In this document: positions 1-11,530 of the stretch, in pieces
Layout: each line of letters starts with the position of its first letter
Position numbering within the stretch: the first letter of the stretch is position 1
Assembly: GCA_030035585.1 (NCBI GenBank)
Contig: CM057474.1
Span: 6,122,001-6,186,000 of the forward strand
From: Dugong dugon
Lineage: Eukaryota > Chordata > Mammalia > Sirenia > Dugongidae
Direction of reading: 5' to 3'
Length of the DNA stretch: 64,000 nucleotides
Notes under the pieces: model-generated
What the model was told of the DNA's origin: nothing
Seen by the model: the letters and a program-made list of their open reading frames with translations, nothing else
Database searches by the model: none
Made by a program: the position numbers and the translations under genes

Positions 1-2154
1 TGTAGAATTGCTGGGTCATGTGGTAGTTGTTTTTAGTTTTTTGAGGAACTGTCACACTGTTTTCCACAATGGCTGTACCATTTTGCATCCCCACCAGCAA
101 TGAATAAGGGTTCCAATTTCCCCACATCCTCACCAACGTTTGTTATTTTCTGTTTTTTTTTTTTTTTTGTTGTTGTTGTTGTTTTATTTTACCTTAGCGA
201 TCCTAGTGGGAGTGAAATGATATCTCATTGTGGTTTTGATTTACATCTGTCTGATGGCTAATGATGTTGAGCATCTTTTTAGTTGTTGTTGAGACTATAC
301 ATAGCAGAACATATGCCAATTCAATAATTTCTACATGTAAAATTCAGTGACACTGATTACATTGTTCAATTTGTGCAGTCATTCTCATCCTCTTTTTCTA
401 AGTTGTTTTTGATGGCCATTTGAATGTCCTCTTTGGTGAAAGATTTATTCAAGTCCTTTGCCCATTTTATGATTGGGTTGTCTTTTTGTTGTGAAGTTGT
501 CAAAGCTTTATGTATATTTTGGTTATTAGATTTTTATCAGATATATGGTTTCCAAAGATATTCTCCCAGTCAGTTGCTTGTCTTTTCATTTGTTGGTAAA
601 GTCTTTTGAGGAAAAAAAGTTTTAATATTGATGAGGTCTTATTTATTTGTTTGTCTTTTGCTATTTGTGCTTTGGTATTATATTAGATAATCCATTGTTA
701 AAAGCTAGGCCTGACGACATTGCCCCTGCATTTTCTTCTAAGAATTTTATGGTTTTAGTTTTCACATTTAGGTCCTTAAGCCATTTTGAATTTGTATTTG
801 TGTATGGTGTGAGGCATGGATCCTGTTTTATTTTCCTGTATGTGGAAATAAAATTTTCCCAATACTATTTATTGAAGAGACTCTTCTTTCCTCATTGAAT
901 GGACTTAGCACCCTTGTCAAAAATCAGTTGACCATAGAACTGTGGGTTTATTCCTGGTTAATATGATTATTGATTGTCATGATTATTTACTTTATGCCCC
1001 TCATCTAAAAGACGTTCTTAGCTTGTTCCTGATGTTAGCAGGAGGTTATCCAATCTTTCGTCATTAAGTATGATGTTAGCTGTAAGGTTTTCTCAGATGT
1101 TTGTTTGAGGTTCATCAATTCTATTCATTGAAAAGAATCAGCTTTTGGTTTCATGGATTTTCTCTATTGTTTTCCTGTTTTCTATTTCATTGATCTCCAC
1201 TCTGATTTTTCCTATGTCCATTGCTTTGCTTAGTTTGTATTTAATGTGCTCTTTTTTTGCTGAAATGTTAAGGTAGACACTGAGGTTTTTTTGAGACCCT
1301 CATCTTTTCTAACACAGATATTTAGTGCTATCGATTTCTCTGTAACTACTGCTTTGGCTGAATCTCACAAATTTTGAAGTGTTTTCATTTTTATGCAGGC
1401 TAAAATTCTTCCTAATTTTCCGTTTGATTTCTTCTTTCACTCATATGTTATTTAGAAGTATAATCTAGTTTCCAGATATCTTTCAATATATTTTTCCATT
1501 ATTAATTTCTAGTTTTATTCCATTGTGGTTAGACAACATACTTTGCATGATTTTGATCCTTTTTAATCTATGGAGAATGGTTTTATGACTCAGAATTATG
1601 GTATATCTTGCTAAATTTTCAGTGTGTAATGGAAAAAAATATATGTTATTCTGTGTTGGTGGAGTAGACTACACATGTCAATTAGATCAAGTTTTTTGAT
1701 AGTATCAGTCATGATTTCTATCACTTCACTGATTTGTTTCTACCAGTTATCAGAAAGTGGGAGTAGAATTCTCCCACTTAATTATGAGTTTATTTCTCAT
1801 CGCAGTTCTATCAGTTATTGATTGTTTCAGGTATTTTGAAGTTGGCTTTTTAGGGACATAAACATCTAGGATTGTTATTTCTTCTTGATGAGTGGACCTA
1901 GCCCTCTTTATCCCTGCAATGTTCTTTGCTCTCATATCTACTTGGTCTGACTTTATTATAGCCATGCCAGCTTTCTTTTGATTAATCTTAGCATGGTATA
2001 TCTTTTTCTATCTTTTTACTTTTAACCTATGTGTTTCTTTATATTTAAAATGTCTTTCTAATAGGCAACATATTGATGAGTGTTGCTTTCTAAATCCAAC
2101 TTGGCAATTTTTCACTATTAATTGTGGTGCTTAGACTATTTTCCTTACTGTGAT
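1..2154 (-). mobile_element. Antisense L1 LINE (3' end to ORF2), decayed
   Basis: Read on the minus strand, the first 960 bases match the L1 3' end and distal ORF2; the plus-strand wording around 40-240 ('tccacaatggctgtacca', 'atctcattgtggttttgat') is the familiar antisense L1 text. From about 1090 to 2150 the similarity continues into the proximal ORF2 endonuclease region. The element seems internally deleted around 960-1090. Stops occur throughout, so it cannot be functional. Family naming is from memory of L1 consensus sequences. Confidence 0.7.
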
Positions 2155-2164
2155 TATTGATATA

Positions 2165-2320
2165 CATGCACATAACCATTGCGATCGAGTCAATCCCAAC
2201 TCATAGCAACCCTATAGAACAAAGTAGAATTGCCCCATAGGGTTTCCAAGGAGTGGCTGGTGGATTTGAACTGCTGACTAACAGCCAAGCTCTTAAACAC
2301 TGCACCACTAGGACTCCAAA
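2165..2320 (-). mobile_element. AfroSINE, antisense, with 10-bp target duplication
   Basis: The minus strand reads as a tRNA-headed SINE with a 3' end shared with the afrotherian RTE. It is flanked by a perfect direct repeat, tattgatata, at 2155-2164 and 2321-2330, so the insertion boundaries are secure. It sits inside the antisense L1 and is therefore younger than it. Confidence 0.88.
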
Positions 2321-2330
2321 TATTGATATA

Positions 2331-3980
2331 GTTAGGTTTAAATCTACCACCTTTTTCTGTCTGCTATTTGTTGCATTTGTTCTTTGTTATTTTTTTTCCC
2401 ATTTTTTGCCTTCTTTTGGCTTGAGAATTTATTTTATGATTACATTTTAATCCTCTGGCGTGTTAGCTGTAACTCTTTGTTGTATGTGTACATGTGTGTC
2501 TTCTTCTTGTGTATGTATGGTTTCTTTAATTTTAGTTTTTGTTATTTGCTTTATTGATTTTTTTCTCTTTTTTCAGGATATATATTCGCAACCACTAAAA
2601 AAAAGTAAGCAAAAAGAAAAAAAAAAAGTGGACTCCTCCAAGTGATAGTCTACCACTTCATCTGAAAACCTAATAACATTATGTCTATTTCTCCTCACCT
2701 GGCTTTCTACTATGTGTGTTATACATTCCATAATATGTTGTTGTTGTTAGGTGCTGTTGAGTCAATTTCTACTCAAAGCGACCCTCTGTGACAGAGGAGA
2801 ACTGCCCCATAGAATTTACTAGGCTGTATATAATACATTGTTATTTACTAAACAGTCAATGATGTCTTAAAGAGAATTAACTAATAAGAGAAAAATCTTT
2901 TATATTTATACTCTGGAATGTCAACTTTGCTCTTAATCCCTCCCAGTGTACTTTTCATCTCAGACATTGTATTTTAATCTCTAGAAGTTTGATTTGAGTA
3001 TTATTTATTGATCTTCCATATCTTTACTTAATATGTTCAGTTTTTTACTCTAGCTTACAACTCAGTACCTGAAAATGACCCTGATGCTTATTGTGGTTTT
3101 TTTTTCCTTTAAAACTGTTATAGTAACTGTTTTAATGCCTTTGTCTACCATTTCTTTCATCTGTGAAATATAATGTTGATTGCTTACTTGATATTACTTC
3201 TCATATGGGTTATATTTTCCAAATCAACTATGTGCCTTAGTAAGTTTTGATTGGGTGCCAGACATTGTGAGCTTTACATTTTGGGTGCTGGATATTTTTA
3301 TTTCTTTGAATATTCTTGGAATGTGTTCAGGAACTTGGGTAAGTCACTTTGTAACAGTTTGATACTTTGGATCTTTCTTTTAAGCTTTGTTAGATGGGAC
3401 TATAACAGCAGGGTTAAATTTGTCCCACCACTGCAGCAAAACCCTCTAAGGCTGTCCCCTAAACCTCATGAATTATGATGATTTCCACTTTGGCGAGTGA
3501 GAACAGAAACAATACCCAGTCTGTGTGAGCTTCAGTGATTTTTTTTTCCTGTTTAATCTCTTGCATAGTTCTTTACCTCAGATAGTTTCCTCCTATTATG
3601 TGCTAATCAGTACTTAGTTGAAGACTTGATGAGACCTGTTCTGCCCTGTGAACTACAGTCACCTTACCCCTGCACCCCTCACAGCTCTGTTTCTTCCACT
3701 GAAGGAGACTCCTGTGCTCTGCCTGGTTTCTTCTTGTCTCCACTGCACCCTGGAACTGCTCTCCAGCCAGTAAGTGGAAGCAATAGTAGGGCTGGGTTCT
3801 TCTTTTGCCCTCAGCTCGCAGCGATTACTATTCTTTGCTGCCTGATATCCAATGTCTTGAAAACCATTGCATCTGATGTTTTGTCTGATTTGTTAATTAT
3901 TTCTGGTGGAAAGAAGATTTGGTTTCTGTTACTTCATCTTGGCCAAACGTTGAAGCCCAATTCTAGTTTTTGAAACAAGT
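2331..3980 (-). mobile_element. Antisense L1M-class remnant continuing upstream
   Basis: After the SINE the L1-like text resumes. The stretch 3240-3970 resembles the 5' part of old L1M elements in antisense (a 'gggtgccagacattgtgagc'-type sequence, later 'tcttgaaaaccattg'). The SINE fragment at 2737-2830 interrupts it. The subfamily cannot be assigned by eye, and 2840-3230 is only weakly supported. Confidence 0.45.
2737..2830 (-). mobile_element. AfroSINE fragment, antisense, truncated
   Basis: It starts with the gttgttgttaggtgc tail and runs through the conserved 'gaactgccccatag' block, then stops after the 'aggctgta' segment, so the tRNA-related head is missing. It belongs to the longer SINE variant. 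Confidence 0.7.
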
Positions 3981-4071
3981 AATAATCAAGTGATTAATAA
4001 ATATCTAGGATATTTCATCACTACACACTTATTAGAAACAATTCATATCCCCTGAGTGGACATATTTGAAT

Positions 4072-4681
4072 TCACCCTTTTTTTCTTTTTATTTTCTCAA
4101 TGGATGTTATGTATACTAGGTTCTCTTCTAGGCATTTGGGTTTCAATATTAAATGATATAGATGAAAATCCCTTCTGTCTTGGAGCATACATCCTAAAGG
4201 TATAGGGTTTAAGAGGGAGACAATAAAAACATATAATAAATAAATAGTACCTGAGCAAGTGAAAGGCGTTATGGAAAAAGTAAAGAAGAGGGGAATAAAG
4301 ACTGTGAAGGCTGAGATGCAGAGAAGATCTAACATTTTAAATATTGTGGGCAGGGTAGAACTTTTTTTGAAAATGATATCTGAATGAAGACATGAAGGAA
4401 GGGAGCTGACTCTGCTGTTTTCTGGAGAAGAGTGTGCCAGGCAGAGAAGAGGGTGAGCGCACTGTTAGTAAAACAGGGATGTGGATGGATTGTTTGAGGA
4501 CAGCAAGGAAGCTAGTGTGGCTGGAGGAGAATGACCGAGAGGATGAATAGTAGAAAGAAGTCAGAGAGATGATCGGGACCTGGATAATGTAGGAATTCAT
4601 AGACCACTGCAAGGACTTTTTATTTTATTGTAAATAAGATGTGGAACCATTATACTGTTTGGAACAATAAAACAAAACATA
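4072..4681 (-). mobile_element. Antisense L2 3' end
   Basis: The plus strand around 4110-4240 ('ggcatttgggtttcaatatt', 'ttggagcatacatccta') is the reverse of the L2 3' terminus. The following 370 bases run backward through the distal L2 coding/UTR region (gaacagcaaggaggccag-like text at 4498-4520). Reading frames on the minus strand are short and broken. Confidence 0.65.
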
Positions 4682-4868
4682 GCAAAAACCTAAACCTGTT
4701 GTCCTCAAGTCGATTTCGACTATTAGTGACCCCATGTATTACAGAGTAGAACTGCTCCATAGGGTTTTCTTGGCTGTAGTATTTATGGAAGCAGATCACC
4801 AGGTCTTTCTTCTGCCAAGCTACTTTAGGTTAGTAGTAGAGTGCAAATCATTTGCATTACTCAGAGAC
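4682..4868 (-). mobile_element. AfroSINE variant, antisense, in L2
   Basis: It carries 'tcaagtcgatttcgact' and 'gaactgctccatagggtttt', followed by the 'gaagcagatcaccaggtctt' block seen in an older AfroSINE variant and a decayed head. It interrupts the L2 element, whose similarity resumes just downstream. Confidence 0.75.
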
Positions 4869-5240
4869 AATGAAGTCATATTGTTTGACTTATGCCTTAA
4901 GAGGATTTCTCTGGCTACTGTGTTCAGAAAAGATTGTAGGTGTGTAGCGGGGATAGAGAGGGCAAGGGTATAAACAGGGAGACGAGTTAAAAGCCTGTTC
5001 CAATAATCCCGACAAGATATAATGGTGTCTTGAAGAAGGGTGTTAGCAATAGTAAGATATGATTGGATTCTGGGTCCTGAAGGATTTGGTATGGGTGTAA
5101 GAGAAAGAGAGGGGAGTAGATGACTACAAGGTATGAGGACTGAGAACCAGGAAAGATAGAATTGCCATCATGTGAGATGAAGACATTGCAGGGAGAGCAG
5201 ACTTGGGAGTGAAGGGCATTCTCAGTCATTAGACAGTCAA
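4869..5240 (-). mobile_element. Antisense L2 continuation
   Basis: Text such as 'gatttctctggctactgtg' and 'gggagacgagttaaaagcc' followed by 'gacaagatataatggtgtc' matches the recurrent L2-associated sequence upstream of the 3' end. Together with 4072-4681 it forms one L2 copy split by a SINE. Confidence 0.5.
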
Positions 5241-5432
5241 GTGGAGAGGTTAAGTAGGCACTTCCTCTGAAGAAAGGTCTGGACTGATGATCTCTATTTT
5301 GGGAAATATAGTTTTAAGTTTATATTTTTTGTGTGATTAATGATTCAATATCTGTCTCTCCAGCCATATAGAGACATGTGGCAGCTGCGATGATGCTTTA
5401 ATCACTGATATTTCATCAGTTTCTAGCAGGTA

Positions 5433-6525
5433 TTTGTGTGGTGCAGTTGATTACTTTGTATGGCTCTTCTAGCCATGCATGTCTTGTGACTCCCACAAAA
5501 TCATTGAGTGGGATTATGCAAATAAGGTGTTTGTGGCCCACTAAGGGGATTGGACGGCCTGCTAATAATACCAAATAAGGTACATGGAACCCCTGAGAGA
5601 GTGGGACCATGCAAATAAGGTATATGGATCCCTAATGAGGGGATTGGTCAATTTTACCATCCTGCTAGGCCTAAAAAGAGAGCCCATCCTAGAGTAGAAG
5701 GGACCTCACTACCATCAAGAAAGAAGAGCAGGAGTGGAGTGTGTCCTTTGGACCCAGGGTCCCAGTGCTGAGAACCTGCTATACCCAGGAGACAGAGAGA
5801 GAGCTGTAACACTGGAGATGGCACAAGATGGCAAGAAGCAGTGGCACAGAAACAGCAGCAACAGAACCAGGAGACTGGTGGAAGATGGTACGGCAGGCTT
5901 CCTGGCCCACGGAGCAAGGTGGCTACAGTGGGCGTGCTGACTCATGGAGTGAGAGAGCTGAGTGCCTTTGGGCAGGAGGCTTCCTGGTGGAGTGGGGTGC
6001 CTCTAGGCACTTATTACAGAGCTCAAGAGCTTTGTAATGTTTACCAGAGCGAGGCAGAGGCCAGACCCAAGTGGGGCCAAGGGTCGAGGGCCAAGAAAGG
6101 AGGCCTGTCCTAAGGGGGCCAAGAGGAATCTGCCTTCAGGGGGCCAAGAGAAGCCCTGTATGGCTGAGGGGAGCTGAGAGAGCAGTCCTGCACTGAAGAA
6201 GGGAGACTTTGGCCTACATGCTTGCTGATCCTGATCCTTAGCTGTAGCCTGTTGTTCCTGATCCTGAATTGCAACCTGTTACTTCTCTAATAAACCCCAT
6301 AATTGTCAATATTGTATGTAAGTTCTGTGTGGCCATTGTAATGAATTGTCAAACCCAGCAGAGAAGCAAAGAGTGCTGTGGGAGGGATGGCTGGTGTCAG
6401 AATTGGTAAAAGATTGGAGGGCAGAGGTGTGTTTGACCTCTGCCTCATAGGAATTGTAAGCCTTGGGGTGATGCTCATGATTCTCCCCCCTTATGAAGTT
6501 AGACAAGGTATCAGACATCCTCACT
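5433..6525 (+). mobile_element. LTR-like element, probably a solo LTR of an afrotherian endogenous retrovirus
   Basis: The stretch has LTR hallmarks: a proximal region with tandem direct repeats carrying ATGCAAAT octamers (5516-5523 and 5609-5616) and inverted CCAAT boxes (gattgg at 5551 and 5642), a GA-rich middle, and a polyadenylation signal aataaa at about 6290. Text around 5737-5775 (tcctttggaccc) resembles the LTR at 54640-55161, suggesting related families. I could not find a target duplication, so both ends are approximate. No internal viral genes adjoin it, and short open frames at 5654-6113 are incidental. Confidence 0.5.
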
Positions 6526-6561
6526 CCATTTTTACAACTTGTCACAGAGTACCAATAAAAT

Positions 6562-6692
6562 GGAGCCTTGGTGGTGCAATGGTTAACAGCTATGGCTACT
6601 ATCCAAAAGGTCAGCAGTTTGAACCCACCAGCCGCTCCTTGGAAACGCTATGGGGCAGTTCTAGTCTGTTCTATAGCGTTGCGTTTTTTGAA
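6562..6692 (+). mobile_element. AfroSINE, 3'-truncated
   Basis: It begins ggagccttggtggtgcaatg and runs through the head and the 'gctccttggaaac' linker to 'ctgttctatagcgttg', where it ends early, without the usual gactcgacggcaa tail. Confidence 0.85.
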
Positions 6693-6747
6693 TAGGCAAA
6701 TAGGTCAATAAACAAATTACAGTAAGAGTTAGATAAAAAGTGTGGAA

Positions 6748-7461
6748 TTGTTGTTGTTAGGTGCCATCAAGTCGGTTCTGACTCATAGAGACCCTATGTA
6801 CAACCAGACGAAACACTGCCAGGTCCTGCACCATCCTTACAATCATTATTATGCTTTGAGTCCATTGTTGCAGACACCATGTCAACTCATCTTGTCAAGA
6901 GTTTTCCTCTTTTTCACTAACCCTCTACTTTACCAAGCATGATGTCCTTCTCCAGGGACTAGTTCCTCCCGATAATATGTCCAAAGTACGTGAGGTGAAG
7001 CCTTGCCATCCTCGCATTTAAGGAGCATTCAGGCTGTACTTCATCCAAGGCAGACTTATTCGTTCTTCTGGCGGTCCATAGTATGCTCTATATTCTTTGC
7101 CAACCCCATAATTTAAAGGCATCAATTCTTCTTTGGTCTTCCTTATTCATTATCCAGCTCTCGCATGCATATGAGGTGATTGAAAACACCATGTCTTGTG
7201 CCAGGCACACCTTTGTCCTTAGAGTGACATTTTTAGTTTTTAGCACTTTAAGGAGATAGTTTGCAGCAGATTTGCCCAATGCAATGCATCGTCTGATTTC
7301 TTGGCTGCTGCTTCGATGGGTGTTGATTGTGGATCCAAGTAAAATGAAATCCTATACAACTTCAATCTTGTCTCTGTTTATCACGATGTTGCTTATCAGT
7401 CCAGTTGCGAGGATTTTTGTTTTCTTTATGTTGAGGAGTAAGCCATACTGAAGGCTATGCT
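6748..7461 (-). mobile_element. RTE LINE 3' fragment (distal reverse transcriptase to tail)
   Basis: The minus strand encodes broken pieces of the RTE C-terminal region (NKEDQRRIDAF-like at 7088-7279) and ends at the gttgttgttaggtgc tail. The upstream end falls in the 'aaaacaaaaatcctc' region, so it is a typical 5'-truncated insertion. Frameshifts and stops make it non-coding. Confidence 0.88.
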
Positions 7462-7564
7462 CTGAATGAATGAGTAAACAAACAAACAAGCTCATGAAGA
7501 GATATCCTGGACATTTGGAAGTTATTTTTGTAGTAATAAAAGTAGTATGATTACCATAATATTA

Positions 7565-7700
7565 CTGTCATGCAATTTTAAAGTTGAAGAATCTGATGCA
7601 TAGAAATTTAAAATAATTTGTTTAAGGTCACCTAGCAATTAAGTGGCTTACCCAGGATTTAAGTACAGCACATTTTATTCTAACCACTACCTTATATTTC
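7565..7700 (-). mobile_element. MIR, antisense
   Basis: Plus-strand text 'aaggtcacctagcaattaag' and 'gtggcttacccaggattt' followed by 'ttctaaccactacctt' is the reverse of the conserved MIR core and tRNA-related part. Confidence 0.6.
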
Positions 7701-7869
7701 CTTTAAAAACTGTAGAGAAATAAGGGGTGAATGGGATGTGATGTGGACATAGAATTTGTAGAGCACTGTCAAAATATTTCCATTAAAAGGAAAGAAGAGT
7801 GATGGGATGATACATATGAATAGTCACAAAGACAATTATTTTAAAGGAAAATAGAGTTTAACGTGCTTA

Positions 7870-8130
7870 TTAGTGAGAGTAGAAGAACAGCCAAGGGAAA
7901 ATTATTAGGCAACTGGTTTAATATAAGGGATTGAGAATTGATTGGTGAAGCAAAATCTAGAATGGATGAGAGAATACAGATTTAAAGGGCTAGGTAGAAT
8001 TTTAAAGTGAATAATGGAGGGAATAAAAAAACAATGAGATGGATATAAATATGTTTGTAGGTGGAGGGGGATATTTAAGATTGATCCCACTTGATAGCTT
8101 TAATTTTCTCAGTAATATCTGAAGGAAAAA
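7870..8130 (-). mobile_element. L2-like remnant, antisense
   Basis: The G/A-rich text here (for example 'gaagcaaaatctagaatgg' and 'tttaattttctcagtaatat') resembles the internal L2-associated sequence seen elsewhere in antisense. Similarity is low and the assignment is tentative. Confidence 0.3.
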
Positions 8131-8576
8131 TATATTTGTTATTTATTTATTAATTTTGACATTTTTGACCTTAAATAAAAATAATCATTGATGTATCTTT
8201 ATGGGATATTTTTTAATTTTAATATTAGAAAGTCATAAATCCAGAGAGTAGATATTTTATACCTACTCTCCAATTTCTTTTAAAAATGATCATTAGAATT
8301 TTACATTTGACTGTTAGTCTCAAATTAATTTTGACATATGGAATGAAAGGAGAATTAAGTTGATTTTCCTCCAAGTAACTAGCTTTTTATTTTCCAACCA
8401 TTATTCTATTATTCATTAGTTCATGGTGCCTACTTTGTCATAATTTAAACATTTGTATTTATTGACAACAGTTTCTAGGATATGTATTTTTTTCTATTTT
8501 TATTATGAAATATTCAAAGACTAGAGTAAGCTGTAAAGAAGAGTACAAAGAATGTTCATGTATCTTTTACCTGCTG

Positions 8577-8680
8577 ATGAAATTGTTTTGATTCTTCTAG
8601 AATCCAGATTTTGGGGTTCATGGAATTGGGGTGACCCACCCAGGCCATCTGCCCAGAGGTGTCCTTTTGAACTTTGAAGG
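8577..8680 (+). repeat. Plus-strand arm of an unnamed retroposon pair
   Basis: The segment shares about 85 percent identity, by eye, with the reverse complement of 10432-10530. The best block is 'catggaattggggtgaccca'. I do not recognise the family. Text just upstream (8500-8576) looks like an L1M 3' region. Confidence 0.6.
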
Positions 8681-8850
8681 AACTGGTTCCCTGGAGTCAC
8701 CTTCAGATCAAATAATAGCCTAGTAAGCAGTTTAGCGGAGACTATTTGGCCTTAGGCATTGAGTTCTTTTGGAAAATTATCTCTCCGCAGCCAGCTTTGA
8801 GAAGCAGAAAACTCCAGGGTATGTTTGGCATGTCCTTGGTGATTCTATGA

Positions 8851-9009
8851 GGAGCCCTTGTGGTGCAGTGGTTAAATGTTTGGCTGCTAACCAAAATGTT
8901 GGCAGTTTTAATCCACCAGCTGCTCCTTGGAAACCCTATGGGGCAGTCCTACTCTGTCCTATAGGGTCGCTGAGAGTCCAACTCCACGTCAATGGGTTTT
9001 TGTTTGGTT
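8851..9009 (+). mobile_element. AfroSINE with 11-bp target duplication
   Basis: It runs from ggagcccttgtggtgcagtg to a tgggtttttgtttgg tail. The direct repeat ttggtgattct at 8836-8846 and 9010-9020 is perfect. Confidence 0.92.
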
Positions 9010-9334
9010 TTGGTGATTCTGTTTCTTTAACTAAGGAAACCTGAAGCCCTGCCCTGTGCTTTGATGCAATCTCTTGAGAAATTAACATAACAATGACCCA
9101 TATAACCCCATTTCACTGTCTTCTTTTAGGAACATCTTCCCAATATGTTCAGGTGATGCTGCCAAATTCAAATCGTATCTACTCACAATAAATACATTTG
9201 GTTACATTAATTTTTGGTGTTTCTCTAAGCATTTAGGTTTTTGACATTGTCTTTGTCAAATCTTAATGTAGTAAGACTCTCGTATTCCCCCCAGGTCTCA
9301 TTCCACATTTCTATCTCTAGCGGTTACCTGTTGT

Positions 9335-10010
9335 GGCTACTATTGCTGACTAACAAACCAGCCTAAACTTAGTGGTATAAACAACAACTGTTTTATTAGG
9401 TTTGTGGATTCTATGGATTAGAAATTGAGAATGGGCCCGGTGAGGATGGCTTTTTTCAGTTCAGTGATGTCTGGAGCCTCAGCTGGGAAGACTAGCAGAC
9501 TGGGAGTGATTTGATGTCTGGGGCTGGAATCATTTGAAAGATTGAGGTGGGAAGGCAGAAAGGCACCTTTATTTCATTGTGCAAGGAAAGGAGTCAGTCA
9601 GAGCTGCCACCACCAACACTGCTCCACCAGGGTGAGGGGAAAAGTTATTTTTAAGGGGTTTACAAGAAGGGAGTCCATATAAGTAACATCAGCAACATTC
9701 TTAATCATACTACGCAGGTGCCAGGATTTTTGTGAGGTAGGCCAAACAAATGAACTGGGATTCTAATGCACAGTTATGGGAGAGGAAGCCAAGCAAGCTG
9801 CACTGGAATTTTCTGCAGCCTGGAGACCTCTGTATTAACAGCATGGTGACTGGGTTGCAAGGGTGAGTATTCTCAAAGCACAAGGCAGAAATGCATGATA
9901 CTTTTATGATCTAGCCTCAGAAGCCCCAGTCATTTCCACTATACTCTTTTGGTTGAGATATTCACAGAGGTCCAACCTGGATCCAAGTGAGGGGACATCA
10001 GTCTACCCCT
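9335..10010. other. Old repeat remnants, family undetermined
   Basis: The start (ttgctgactaacaaaccagc, then 'cttagtggtataaacaac') looks like an antisense LTR or medium-reiteration repeat. The part from about 9555 to 9990 differs in texture and could be a second inserted element. No open frame of note and no clear target duplication is visible. Confidence 0.3.
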
Positions 10011-10251
10011 CAGCAAGAGAAACGACAAGATCGCATTGCAAGAAGAACATGCTGAATGAAAGATATTGTGGCCATTATTGAAATGGACATCTGCCACGTA
10101 ATTAGTTCTCTGAATTGTGTATATAACATTTCCGTGTATTTAAATGTTTTTTTTACGATATATGCATGTAGAAATATGTGCTTTTTTGCATTTTAAAACT
10201 TTATGTAAATCGTCTATATAGAGAGCTTTAAACTTTTAAGTTACATATGGA

Positions 10252-10560
10252 TTTTTTTTTTTTTTTTTTTAATCTCAATCTTGTTTTTATAGCCCAGTGT
10301 GAGACAAAGAACTTGATTTGACATTTATCTGAAGGAGAGCCCTTGGGGTTTCCCCAGTAATCAAAGGGTCTTTTTCTTCTAAAGCAGTCAGGCAACACTT
10401 CAGAATTTGTGGAAATGAGTGGGGCATGGCGAAGGTTCAAAAGGACACCTAAGGGCAGATAGCCTGGGTGGGTCACCCCAATTCCATGAGTCTAGAAATC
10501 TGGATTCTAGGAGACTCAAAACAGTTTTGTCACCATATATCCAGGTTGATGTATGTAACT
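10252..10560 (-). mobile_element. Poly(A)-tailed retroposon, antisense, family unknown
   Basis: The minus strand reads through 'gactgctttagaagaaaaag' and 'ccctttgattactgggg', and ends in a poly(A) tract (T-run at 10253-10271 on the plus strand). Its upstream portion (10432-10530) is the inverted partner of 8577-8680. An 82-codon open frame spans it on the minus strand but resembles nothing I know. Confidence 0.45.
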
Positions 10561-11044
10561 CTAGTTATTTTATTTTATTTTAACTTCAGTATAATATTCT
10601 TTTATATAAATATGCCACAATTTACTTCTACTTCTGCTGATAGATATTTAGCTTGTTTACCCTGTTTGTCAAAAAAACAAAACTAAAAACAAACAAAGCT
10701 AATGAACACTCTTGAGCATGTGACTTTTTCCTTCAGGTATTTAGGTAGGGTTGGCTGTGTGAATCTTCACTTTTACTCTGTATTGCCAAATACATCTTCC
10801 AAAGTTGTGATACTTCATACTCTTAGCAACAAATGTGGGAATTAGGTTGTTTTCTATTTGTTTCCTTGAAAACAGCAAAAACTGATTACAGAAAACATAA
10901 GCAGAAAGGAATTCATTAGGCGTTTGCTGAGTAGCTCATAGAATGAACAGAAAGACAAATAACCAAGCCTTAGGAAGGACAAAAACCATGGAGGTTTAGG
11001 ATTTTAGAACCAAGAATTAATGGTTGTCTTTTTGTGTGTGTGTG

Positions 11045-11530
11045 TTGTTTTCTTGGTTGTAGTAAAATACACATAACAGAAAATTCACTGTTTTAACCAT
11101 TTTAAAGTATACGATTCAGTGGTATTTAGTACCTTCACACTGTTGTGTAACCATCAACACTATATATTTCCAGAACTTTACCCCAAAAGGAAACCGTGTA
11201 CTGTTAAGCAGTCACTCCCCATCCCCAGCACCTGGCAACCACTAATCTGCTTTCTATCTCTATGGATTTGTCTGTTCTACTTATTTCATTCCTACAAATG
11301 GAATCATACAGAATGTGGCCTTTTGTGTCTGGCTTCTTTTAATTAGCAAAATGCTTTCAAGGTTCATTCATGTTGTAGCATCTATCACTACTTCATTCTT
11401 TTTATGACTGAAGAATACTTGATTTCAGGGATATACTAAATTTTGTTTATCCATTCATCAGTTGGTGGAATTTTTGCTTGTTACTATAGCTTTCTTTTTA
11501 AAATCCTGCTATTAGAAGACACATCAGTTA
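11045..11530 (-). mobile_element. Antisense L1M 3' region
   Basis: Text such as 'ttcagtggtatttagtacct', 'tctatggatttgtctgttct' and 'ttgtttatccattcatcagt' is the antisense of the L1 3' end. It is diverged with no coding content. Confidence 0.75.

Noticed and set aside
5654..6113. Several overlapping frames of 60-90 codons on both strands
   Set aside because: They lie within the LTR-like element and owe their length to its low stop-codon composition. None resembles a viral or host protein.
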